5,691 bases of DNA from CAG-1000 sp964345385 (lineage in GTDB: Bacteria > Bacillota_I > Bacilli_A > RF39 > UBA660). The first letter of the stretch is position 1. The number at the start of each line of letters is the position of its first letter. Below are positions 1 through 5,630 of the stretch, in pieces. The translations under genes were made by a program, and so were the position numbers. Location: assembly GCA_964345385.1 (NCBI GenBank), contig CAYFQM010000033.1, positions 1 to 5,691 of the forward strand. The letters are read 5' to 3'. The notes beneath the pieces were generated by a model, which saw only the letters and a list, made by a program, of their open reading frames with translations, searched no databases and was not told where the DNA came from.

Positions 1-1
1 A

Positions 2-148
2 TATAACTATCCTCAAGGAAGAATAACAGAGCATAGAATAAATGAATCAGTATTTAAATTCGATGATTATCTAAATGGAAATATTGATGAGCTAATTGAC
101 TCTCTTGCAGCACATAGAAGAGCAGAAAGTCTTGCTAATTCAAATTAA
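2..148 (+). CDS. prfA: Peptide chain release factor 1, C-terminal fragment
   Basis: This is the 3' end of a gene whose start lies before the window; 48 codons and a TAA stop are visible. The translation opens with YNYPQGRITEHRIN and continues through FDDYLNGNIDELIDSL to AAHRRAESLANSN. This matches the conserved end of bacterial RF1, where N[FY]PQGR[VI]T[DE]HRI is followed by a DELIDAL-type helix and an RAE tail. RF1 recognises UAA and UAG in the ribosomal A site and triggers peptide release. The GGQ motif and the codon-recognition tripeptide lie upstream and cannot be checked. RF2 shares the NPQGR-type segment, but the spacing to DELIDSL and the RAE ending favour RF1. The gene ends in a clear hairpin terminator, so prmC, its frequent partner, is not directly downstream in the same transcript. 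Confidence 0.9.
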   Translation, partial: YNYPQGRITEHRINESVFKFDDYLNGNIDELIDSLAAHRRAESLANSN

Positions 149-198
149 ACACTCACTTAAAATTAACTTAGATACATAAAATAAAACAAAAATTAAAC

Positions 199-225
199 TT
201 GAAACAAACAGTCTTATAGTATAAT
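199..225 (+). promoter_or_regulatory. Possible promoter overlapping the terminator stem
   Basis: TTGAAA (199-204) and a perfect TATAAT (220-225) are separated by 15 bases. The -10 box lies in the loop and inner stem of the prfA terminator. Transcription would begin near 232 and give pcrA a leader of about 150 bases containing the GATATTT repeats and the palindrome. The spacer is shorter than the usual 17 bases, and TATAAT-like strings are common in such AT-rich DNA, so this is only a candidate. Confidence 0.3.
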
Positions 226-243
226 ATGAGACTGTTATTTTAT
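207..243 (+). terminator. Intrinsic terminator after prfA
   Basis: A 12-bp stem pairs 207-218 (AACAGTCTTATA) with 225-236 (TATGAGACTGTT). It has one G-U pair and a 6-base loop (219-224). A T-rich run, ATTTTATTTT, follows at 237-246. The outer eight pairs are perfect. It lies 58 bases after the prfA stop, which fits a rho-independent terminator for that transcript. A-rich sequence on the left side might also let it act on the opposite strand. Confidence 0.8.
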
Positions 244-265
244 TTTAAGTAATATATTTTCTAAA

Positions 266-297
266 GATATTTGTTCGAGATATTTCTTAAGATATTT
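266..297 (+). repeat. Three direct GATATTT repeats upstream of pcrA
   Basis: GATATTT occurs at 266-272, 279-285 and 291-297, with start-to-start spacing of 13 and 12 bases. Each copy is preceded by a purine. A related GATATAT follows at 317-323 inside the palindrome. Regular spacing near one helical turn is what a cooperative DNA-binding protein would use, so this may be an operator. Low sequence complexity makes chance a real alternative. Confidence 0.4.
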
Positions 298-311
298 ACT
301 AGAATTCTTAT

Positions 312-329
312 AAAAAGATATATCTTTTT
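312..329. repeat. 18-bp perfect palindrome upstream of pcrA
   Basis: AAAAAGATATATCTTTTT is a perfect inverted repeat with no spacer. It ends 14 bases before the proposed -35 box of the pcrA promoter. It could be the site of a dimeric regulator. As RNA it would form only a weak A-U hairpin, although its T-run could give slight termination. An 8-bp palindrome, AGAATTCT, lies just before it at 301-308. No regulator can be named from this sequence. Confidence 0.4.
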
Positions 330-343
330 TGGGCTTTTATCTC

Positions 344-372
344 TAGAGAATAAAGACCAACTATGATATAAT
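344..372 (+). promoter_or_regulatory. Extended -10 promoter for pcrA
   Basis: A perfect -10 box TATAAT (367-372) has the TG extension at 364-365 (TGATATAAT). The hexamer TAGAGA lies 17 bases upstream (344-349) and matches four of six -35 positions. The expected start is around 378-379. That leaves about 4-5 bases before the ATG at 383, or about 16-17 bases before the TTG at 395. The perfect extended -10 makes this the best promoter in the gap. Confidence 0.65.
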
Positions 373-382
373 TATTAAGGGA

Positions 383-2476
383 ATGGAGAGAAAATTGGAC
401 TTCAAATTAGGATTAAATGATAAACAACTAGAAGCTTTAGTAGAGACTGATGGACCAGTACTAATAATTGCTGGTGCAGGCTCAGGAAAGACTAGAGTGT
501 TAACAAATAAGATAGGATACTTAATTGCAGAGAAAAATATTGCACCATGGAATATTCTAGCAATAACTTTTACAAATAAAGCAGCTAATGAAATGAAAGA
601 AAGAATTGAAAAATACTTTAATGTTAATAGTGAAGATATATTTATAGGTACTTTTCATTCTTTTGGTATGAAAATAATTAGAGAAAATTATCAAAAATTA
701 GGCTTTAAAAGAAATATTAATATATTAGATGCAGATGATGTAAAATCATTAATTAAAAAGATTATTAAAAAATTAGGGTTTAATAAAGAAGAATATGATA
801 TTAAACATATAAGTTCTAAAATAAGTAATTTTAAAAATAATGGTGTATCAGTTACTGATTGTGATAAATTATTTTTTAATGAAAAAGATAGTGTTATTAA
901 AGAAATATATAAAGAATATACAGAAACTCTTAATATAAATAATTCAGTTGATTTTGATGATTTATTAATTTTACCAGTAGAACTATTAAAAAAAGATAAA
1001 GAAGTTTTAGAGCGTTATCAAAATCATTATAAATATATATTAGTAGATGAATATCAAGATACTAATAGTATTCAATATGATTTATGCAGACTTTTATCTA
1101 AAAAATATAATAATATTTTTGTAGTAGGAGATATGAATCAATCTATTTATGCATGGAGAAATGCAGACTATAAAAATATGTTAAAGTTTATGAAAGAATA
1201 TAAAGGTTATACTTTAATAAAACTAGATGAAAACTATAGAAGTACTAATAATATATTAAAAGTAGCTAATAGTGTTATTAAAAATAATCCTAATGCAGAT
1301 TTTATAGATTTATGGTCTAGTTTTGAAGATGGAGATAAAATAGAATATATTAGATGTGATGATGAAATAGATGAAGCAACTACTGTAACAAATAAAATAA
1401 TGAGTTTAATAACTGAAGGATACTCATATAATGATATAGCTGTTTTGTATAGAACTAATGCTCAAAGTAGAGTAATAGAAGAAAAATTAGTTGTTAAAAA
1501 TATTCCATATAATGTATATGGAAGCTATTACTTTTATAATAGAAAAGAAATAAAAGACTTAATAGCTTATTTAAATTTAATATATAATCCAAGTGATTCA
1601 GTTAGCTTAGAAAGAGTAATTAATACTCCTAAAAGAGGTATTGGAGAAGTAACTATATCTAAAATAAGACAAAAAGCATACGAAGAAAATCTTTCTATGT
1701 TTGATGCGATAGATAGTGGTAAAGAATTAGAATGGAAAAATTTAATACTTAATTTAATAGAAAAAACAAAGAATAAAAATATAAAAGAAATAGTAGAAAT
1801 TACTTTAAATGAATCAGGTTTAAAGAAAGAATTAGAAGATAATAGAAGCTTAGAAAATGATATAAAATTAGAAAACTTAGAAGAATTTGTATCTCTTGCT
1901 ATAACATTTGAAGATAATGGTATATATGATTTAGAATCATTTTTACAAACTATTATGTTAGTAAGTGATAAAGTCCAATATAAAGAATCAAAAGAAAAAG
2001 TTAGTTTAATGACTATGCATTCAGCAAAAGGATTAGAGTTTAAAATAGTATTTATTACAGGTATGGAAGAAGGAGTATTTCCTCATTTTAGAAGTATAGA
2101 TAATAAAGAAGATTTAGAAGAAGAAAGAAGATTATGTTATGTAGCTATAACAAGAGCTAAAACTAAACTATATTTATTAAATGCTAAAAAAAGAACTCTT
2201 TTTGGAAAAACTAATTATACTTTAGAAAGTAGATTTATAAAAGAAATGGATTCTTCTTTACTTGATATTAAAAATGAAGATATTACTATGGATAAAATAC
2301 CTAATATGTATAATACTAGTTATAATATAAAACCATCAGATAAAATAAATCATACTATATATGGAGAAGGAGTAGTTATTTCTATAAATGGTGGTATAGC
2401 AACTATAGCTTTTAAAAATGAAATAGGTATTAAACAAATAGCAGCTAATCATAAAAGTATAACTTTAAGAGAGTAA
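383..2476 (+). CDS. pcrA: ATP-dependent DNA helicase PcrA (UvrD/Rep family, superfamily 1A)
   Basis: PcrA is a cytoplasmic 3'-5' DNA translocase used in repair, rolling-circle replication and removal of recombinase filaments. All signature motifs are present in order. They are the Q motif GLNDKQ (10-15), Walker A AGAGSGKT (30-37), Ia ITFTNKAANEMKERI (61-75), Walker B VDEYQD (221-226), III GDMNQSIYAWRNAD (249-262), IV LDENYRST (281-288), V MTMHSAKGLEF (543-553) and VI EEERRLCYVAITRAK (579-593). A C-terminal Tudor-like segment, YGEGVVISINGG (660-671), follows. At 697 residues it is slightly shorter than Bacillus PcrA, mainly through a short linker before the Tudor segment. Motif III has Asn where DQSIY and WRGAD have Asp and Gly, but Q253, W258 and R259 remain. 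The coordinate given is the ATG. A TTG at 395, behind GGAGAG (385-390), has better ribosome binding site spacing and gives a more typical N-terminus. ligA, the usual partner, does not follow. Confidence 0.96.
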   Translation: MERKLDFKLGLNDKQLEALVETDGPVLIIAGAGSGKTRVLTNKIGYLIAEKNIAPWNILAITFTNKAANEMKERIEKYFNVNSEDIFIGTFHSFGMKIIRENYQKLGFKRNINILDADDVKSLIKKIIKKLGFNKEEYDIKHISSKISNFKNNGVSVTDCDKLFFNEKDSVIKEIYKEYTETLNINNSVDFDDLLILPVELLKKDKEVLERYQNHYKYILVDEYQDTNSIQYDLCRLLSKKYNNIFVVGDMNQSIYAWRNADYKNMLKFMKEYKGYTLIKLDENYRSTNNILKVANSVIKNNPNADFIDLWSSFEDGDKIEYIRCDDEIDEATTVTNKIMSLITEGYSYNDIAVLYRTNAQSRVIEEKLVVKNIPYNVYGSYYFYNRKEIKDLIAYLNLIYNPSDSVSLERVINTPKRGIGEVTISKIRQKAYEENLSMFDAIDSGKELEWKNLILNLIEKTKNKNIKEIVEITLNESGLKKELEDNRSLENDIKLENLEEFVSLAITFEDNGIYDLESFLQTIMLVSDKVQYKESKEKVSLMTMHSAKGLEFKIVFITGMEEGVFPHFRSIDNKEDLEEERRLCYVAITRAKTKLYLLNAKKRTLFGKTNYTLESRFIKEMDSSLLDIKNEDITMDKIPNMYNTSYNIKPSDKINHTIYGEGVVISINGGIATIAFKNEIGIKQIAANHKSITLRE
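2458..2470 (+). repeat. Direct repeat, copy 1 (end of pcrA)
   Basis: TATAACTTTAAGA sits at the end of pcrA and encodes ITLR just before the stop. The same 13 bases recur at 2738-2750 in the same coding phase. The similarity extends imperfectly to about 33 bases, from TAAAAG before the core to the A-rich run and ACTA after it. Confidence 0.45.
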
Positions 2477-2499
2477 AAAAACTATTGGAGGTTATTAAA

Positions 2500-2756
2500 A
2501 TGAGAGTCGTTAGTATAGGAGAAGAGGGTAATGGAAAAACTACATTATTAAAATCTATTTATTGCCTTAAAGAAATAAAGTCATATGTCTGGCTCAATTA
2601 ATACAAAAAAACAAAATTGGTTACTTAGCTCAGTTTTTAGATACTAATTGGGATAAACTTTTAGTAAAAGATTATTTTTTAAGAAATAATTATGATAGTG
2701 ATATAAATTATGAATTAACTTATGAAGGATTAAAAGATATAACTTTAAGAAGTTAA
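2500..2756 (+). pseudogene. Broken P-loop ATPase-like gene (frameshifted remnant)
   Basis: An ATG 23 bases after the pcrA stop has a good ribosome binding site (GGAGG, 2487-2491, 8 bases away). It encodes MRVVSIGEEGNGKTTLLKSI, with Walker A GEEGNGKT at residues 7-14 near the N-terminus. This is typical of P-loop NTPases. Translation stops at TAA 2599-2601 after 33 codons. The -1 frame is open from 2571 to TAA 2754-2756. It reads through AQLIQKNKIGYLAQFL and DTNWDKLLVKDYF to YELTYEGLKDITLRS, with composition like real genes here. One frameshift between 2571 and 2598 would join the halves into about 85 residues. That is still too short for an intact ATPase, so an internal deletion is also likely. 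I do not recognise the second half. Alternatives are a short functional peptide or a sequencing indel. It lies on the pcrA transcript, with no terminator between. Confidence 0.55.
2738..2750 (+). repeat. Direct repeat, copy 2 (end of broken ORF)
   Basis: This is an exact 13-base copy of 2458-2470, 280 bases downstream. It again encodes ITLR immediately before a stop codon. The pair brackets the remnant and could mark a duplication or recombination junction. AT-rich composition makes chance matches of this length fairly common. Confidence 0.45.
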
Positions 2757-2762
2757 AAACAC

Positions 2763-2791
2763 TAGAATATATTATACCTATGTGATAAAAT
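2763..2791 (+). promoter_or_regulatory. Extended -10 promoter for the thioredoxin-like gene
   Basis: TGATAAAAT (2783-2791) is an extended -10 with TG one base before TAAAAT (2786-2791). TAGAAT (2763-2768) lies 17 bases upstream and is a weak -35 match. Its layout resembles the pcrA promoter, with CTAGA at the -35 end and CTATG leading into TGATA. The predicted start is near 2798, so the transcript would begin at or next to the GGAGG ribosome binding site. Confidence 0.55.
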
Positions 2792-2797
2792 ATACAT

Positions 2798-2802
2798 GGA
2801 GG
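2798..2802 (+). promoter_or_regulatory. Ribosome binding site that fixes the GTG start at 2808
   Basis: GGAGG lies 5 bases before GTG at 2808-2810. The upstream in-frame ATG at 2796-2798 overlaps this site. It would itself lie at or before the predicted transcription start, so it is unlikely to be the initiation codon. Confidence 0.7.
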
Positions 2803-2807
2803 TTAGC

Positions 2808-3329
2808 GTGAAAAAATTAGAGAAAAATAATAAAGAAATAGTAGCTCGTGATTACTTTATAGTACTTGTTATATCTGTTTTAACAATATTACTAGCGCTT
2901 TATATTAGATCTTTTGCAATAAGATATAAATTAAATGTAAGTAATAAAAGTCCATTTGAAAATAATGTTCAATCAGTTACTATAAATGATTTAGATTATT
3001 TAATACCAGCTACTACTGATGGAATATTATTTGTAAGTTACAGAGGGGATGCTAAAATAAAAAATATGGAAAAAAAGTTATATAGATATATTTCAAGAAA
3101 AAATTTAAAAGAGATGGTTATATATTTAAATGTAGATGAATACTTAAATGATGAAAAATATATTAAATTATTAAAAGAAAAGATGCCTAATATAACTAGT
3201 AAAATAAAAGATGCTCCACTATTTATATATATAAAAGATGGAGAGGCAATAGATGCTAAAAATAGTAAAACAAAAATGATTAATTTAGATGTATTTAAAA
3301 GCTTAGTAAAGGAATATGGAATTGAATAA
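2808..3329 (+). CDS. Membrane-anchored thioredoxin-like protein without cysteines
   Basis: The product has 173 residues from the GTG start. A basic N-terminus (MKKLEKNNKE) precedes one membrane helix at about 16-33. The rest should therefore face outward. Residues 71-148 follow a thioredoxin-like plan. They contain a strand DGILFVSY (71-78), a helix (84-97), a strand KEMVIYLNVD (101-110), a Pro at 137 in the cis-Pro position, and strand YIKDG. At the usual CxxC site the sequence is GDAK (80-83). The whole protein has no cysteine, so thiol-disulfide exchange is excluded and a binding or scaffolding role is more likely. It broadly resembles thioredoxin-fold accessory proteins of low-GC Gram-positives, but I do not recognise a named family. 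It has its own promoter and a terminator overlapping its stop, so it is probably transcribed separately from the sortase. The fold call is tentative. Confidence 0.8.
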   Translation: MKKLEKNNKEIVARDYFIVLVISVLTILLALYIRSFAIRYKLNVSNKSPFENNVQSVTINDLDYLIPATTDGILFVSYRGDAKIKNMEKKLYRYISRKNLKEMVIYLNVDEYLNDEKYIKLLKEKMPNITSKIKDAPLFIYIKDGEAIDAKNSKTKMINLDVFKSLVKEYGIE

Positions 3330-3346
3330 TCTATATTCTTTTTTTT
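3308..3346 (+). terminator. Intrinsic terminator overlapping the 3' end of the thioredoxin-like gene
   Basis: Bases 3308-3320 can pair with 3330-3342 in a 13-bp stem. It contains GGAATATGGA opposite TCTATATTCT, two G-U pairs and a 9-base loop holding the TAA stop. An eight-T run (3339-3346) forms the end of the stem and the tail. It is A-U rich and weaker than the prfA terminator. It is placed to separate this gene from the sortase unit. Confidence 0.55.
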
Positions 3347-3355
3347 ATTAAAATA

Positions 3356-3364
3356 TGGTATTAT
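3356..3364 (+). promoter_or_regulatory. Extended -10 promoter for the sortase unit, leaderless
   Basis: TGGTATTAT is an extended -10 (TG at 3356-3357, TATTAT at 3359-3364). The -35 region falls in the terminator T-run and has no good match. The expected start is at about 3371-3372, exactly at the ATG of the sortase gene. No ribosome binding site precedes that ATG, consistent with a leaderless mRNA. Confidence 0.5.
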
Positions 3365-3371
3365 ATATAGT

Positions 3372-4949
3372 ATGAGAGAATATATAGTAATAAGCTTTAT
3401 TTCTTCTTCTTTAGTATATGATTTTAGATTTATAAATGAAGAAGAAAAAAAATATGTAAATAAAAATTCTTATTATGAGAATTCTCTTTATTATACATTT
3501 AATTATTTTAAAACTCATATTAAAAAAATAATTATATTATTAAAAAAATCTAATTATAAAATAGATTGGTTTATTGTTAAAAGATTAGTTTCATTTAAAT
3601 ATGTAGTAATTTTATTTGATAGTTTAAATATTACTAAATTAAGACTATTATTTAAAAGTTCATTAAATTTAAATGATTATGAACTATTATTAAATTCTAA
3701 AACACTTAAAGAATTAGATGTTTATTATATGCCAGACTTTATAATTAAAAAGTTTAAAGATAATAATGTAAATGTAATTACTCATATGGAACATAAATTT
3801 AGTGATAAGTTTTTATTAAGTCAAGATGCATTAGATCATGATACTTTATATTATAGAAAAGAATTAATTATTAATGATAGATATGAAGGTTTATATGATG
3901 ATATAAAAGAGTTTTTAGCAATTAATCATCATTTAAAAGCAATAAGAATGTATATTTATTCTATTGATTTAATAGAAAAATTAGTAGATATGATTAGATT
4001 AGATGAATCTAAAAATGTTATTGTATTTTTATATCAAAAAACTGATAAAGGAAACTTTATATCTCAAAACTTTAAGTGGTTAAAATCAATTAATGAAATA
4101 TGTAAAAAAGATAATAAATGTGAATTTAGAATAGTATATTCTTCTCATTTTATTAAAAATAATTTATTTAAACAATTAACATTTACTAATATAAAACTAA
4201 TATTATTATTTGGAATATATATGTGCGCCAGTATGTTAGTTATATATGCTACTTATAGATATGTAGATGTTTTAAATGAAGATAAATTAAAATTAGAATT
4301 AATGAATCAAGTAAATAATCCTACTGAATTAAGTGATATAGATGAAGAAGCAGAAGAGGAAGAAGAGGAAGAAGAAATAGAAACTTTTGAAGTAATATTT
4401 TCAGAGTTATTAAAAAAGAATAAAGATACAGTAGGTTATTTAATAGTTAATAATACTAAAATATCTTATCCAGTAGTACAATCTACTGATAATAGTTATT
4501 ATTTAAATCATGATTTTTATAGAAGATATACTTATTCAGGATGGATATTTTTAGATTATAGAAATAATAGTACTAATTTTGATTCAAATAATATTCTTTA
4601 TGGTCATAGTATGAAAAATGGAAGTATGTTTGGTACTTTAAAAAAAGTATTAGATTCAACATTTAGAAGTGAAGTAGAAAATATGATTATTTCTTATCAT
4701 ACACCAGTAAAAGAATATAAATTTAAGATATTTTCAGCATATAAAGTAGATTATACAACAGATTATTTAAAAACTAATTTTGATTCAAAAATAGAATTTA
4801 ATAATTTTGTAAATATGATTAAAAAAAGAAGTGTGTTTACTAGTAATGAGAATATAGAATATGGTGATAAAATACTTACATTATCTACTTGTACTGGTTC
4901 ATCTAATAGAAGATTAGTAGTTCATGCTGTATTAAGGGAGGAAGAATGA
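3372..4949 (+). CDS. Class B sortase fused to a large N-terminal cytoplasmic domain
   Basis: The product is a 525-residue membrane protein in three parts. Residues 1-273 have no signal peptide and look like an alternating strand-helix domain (for example KKIIILL, FKYVVILFD, NVIVFLYQ). I do not recognise it. A single membrane helix at about 276-295 is followed by a linker with an acidic run of eight Glu (328-335). Residues ~340-525 are a class B sortase, seen in GYLIVNNTKISYPVVQ, YYLNHDF, YGHSMKNGSMFGTL with catalytic H412, TLSTC with catalytic C507, and RRLVVHAVL with R514 as the likely catalytic Arg. Sortases cleave a C-terminal sorting motif and transfer the protein to the wall or to another protein. 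SrtB enzymes are normally about 200-250 residues with only a short cytoplasmic end, so the front half is unusual. The ATG has no ribosome binding site and is probably leaderless. The stop overlaps the next start as ATGA. Confidence 0.9.
   Translation: MREYIVISFISSSLVYDFRFINEEEKKYVNKNSYYENSLYYTFNYFKTHIKKIIILLKKSNYKIDWFIVKRLVSFKYVVILFDSLNITKLRLLFKSSLNLNDYELLLNSKTLKELDVYYMPDFIIKKFKDNNVNVITHMEHKFSDKFLLSQDALDHDTLYYRKELIINDRYEGLYDDIKEFLAINHHLKAIRMYIYSIDLIEKLVDMIRLDESKNVIVFLYQKTDKGNFISQNFKWLKSINEICKKDNKCEFRIVYSSHFIKNNLFKQLTFTNIKLILLFGIYMCASMLVIYATYRYVDVLNEDKLKLELMNQVNNPTELSDIDEEAEEEEEEEEIETFEVIFSELLKKNKDTVGYLIVNNTKISYPVVQSTDNSYYLNHDFYRRYTYSGWIFLDYRNNSTNFDSNNILYGHSMKNGSMFGTLKKVLDSTFRSEVENMIISYHTPVKEYKFKIFSAYKVDYTTDYLKTNFDSKIEFNNFVNMIKKRSVFTSNENIEYGDKILTLSTCTGSSNRRLVVHAVLREEE
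4353..4376 (+). repeat. GAA/GAG codon run encoding eight glutamates
   Basis: Eight consecutive GAA or GAG codons form a purine-only tract in the linker between the membrane helix and the sortase domain. Such runs can vary in length by slippage in multiples of three without breaking the frame. The tract also looks like internal ribosome binding sites (GAGGAAGAAGAGGA). Confidence 0.7.
4934..4941 (+). promoter_or_regulatory. Ribosome binding site for the gene at 4946, inside the sortase gene
   Basis: AAGGGAGG lies 4 bases before ATG 4946. It is one of the strongest such sites in the window, although the start codon overlaps the sortase stop by ATGA. The second gene may therefore be translated by coupling, by independent initiation, or both. 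Confidence 0.75.
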
Positions 4950-5611
4950 AAAAAATAGTTTTTACTTTATGTTTATTATTTATATCTATTATTAATTTAA
5001 AAGCAGAAGTATGTTCTAGTAAAGAAGTGCAAAAATATAGTCTTATTGCTTCTAATATTACATATAAAACAGAATTTAATCGTGAAACAAATAAATTTAA
5101 TATAGTTTTTTATAATGTAAAAGACCCATATTTATTTTTAAAGATATCAGATGACTATAAAACATATAATTATTTAACTGATGGATATGATGATGAATAT
5201 ATTCATATAGATAATCTTTCAGAAGGAGAAAGTTTAGTAGTAACAGTTAATTTATATAATATGGAGTGTAATCAACCAATTACTAGTATGTATATACATC
5301 TTCCTTATTATAATCCACATTATAATACAGGTAAATGTAAACAATATAAAGGAGCTTTAACAGTATGTAGTGAAGAGTTTTTGCCTATATATGTTAATTC
5401 AGCTATGTTTGATGAAATGATAGATAACTATAATTCTAAATTTAATGAAACAGAAGAAGAAATAGAAACTATAGAAAGAACATCAAGAATAAAAATAATA
5501 AAAGATTTTCTATTAGATTATGGAATTAAAATAATGCTTTCTATAACTACAATAATAGTATGTACTATAATATATAGAATAAAAGTAAGAAAGATAAAAC
5601 ATGGAATTTAA
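4946..5611 (+). CDS. Secreted, C-terminally membrane-anchored surface protein of unknown function
   Basis: The product has 221 residues. A classical signal peptide (1-20, KK then a hydrophobic core, probable cut after NLKA) precedes an extracellular region. Residues ~30-125 look like an all-beta, perhaps Ig or fibronectin III-like, fold, with strands such as KFNIVFYNV and ESLVVTVNLY and a turn-rich LPYYNPHYN segment. Four cysteines outside the membrane (C23, C108, C131, C141) could form two disulfides. A charged, possibly coiled stretch (165-186, with EEEIETIE) leads to a membrane helix at 194-211 and a basic tail (RIKVRKIKHGI). The topology resembles a sortase substrate, but no LPxTG or NPxTN-like motif precedes the helix, so it is probably simply membrane-anchored. 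The 4-base overlap with the sortase gene implies co-translation and a shared task, perhaps as partner, chaperone or receptor. I do not recognise the family. Confidence 0.85.
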   Translation: MKKIVFTLCLLFISIINLKAEVCSSKEVQKYSLIASNITYKTEFNRETNKFNIVFYNVKDPYLFLKISDDYKTYNYLTDGYDDEYIHIDNLSEGESLVVTVNLYNMECNQPITSMYIHLPYYNPHYNTGKCKQYKGALTVCSEEFLPIYVNSAMFDEMIDNYNSKFNETEEEIETIERTSRIKIIKDFLLDYGIKIMLSITTIIVCTIIYRIKVRKIKHGI

Positions 5612-5630
5612 TACAAAATATTAAATATTT

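Noticed and set aside
264..277. Possible LexA (SOS) box upstream of pcrA, suggested by GTTCG at 273-277
   Set aside because: The matching CGAAC half-site is absent at the required 4-base spacing.
2571..2601. Programmed -1 frameshift joining the two halves of the P-loop gene
   Set aside because: No X XXY YYZ slippery heptamer in the zero frame before the stop, and the fused product would still be too short for an ATPase.
2585..2629. Short ORF starting at ATG 2585
   Set aside because: Only 14 codons, with no ribosome binding site.
2715..2756. TTAACTT/AAGTTAA inverted repeat at the end of the remnant as a terminator
   Set aside because: A 7-bp stem with a 28-base loop and an A-rich, not T-rich, tail.
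4941..4958. TGA read as Trp (genetic code 4)
   Set aside because: All visible Trp codons are TGG. Reading through the TGA at 4947 meets a TAG three codons on, and the downstream gene has its own start signals.
5333..5336. Segment LPYYNPHYNTG in the protein at 4946, resembling LPxTG or NPxTN
   Set aside because: It lies mid-protein (residues 119-129), far from the C-terminal helix, and does not fit either motif.
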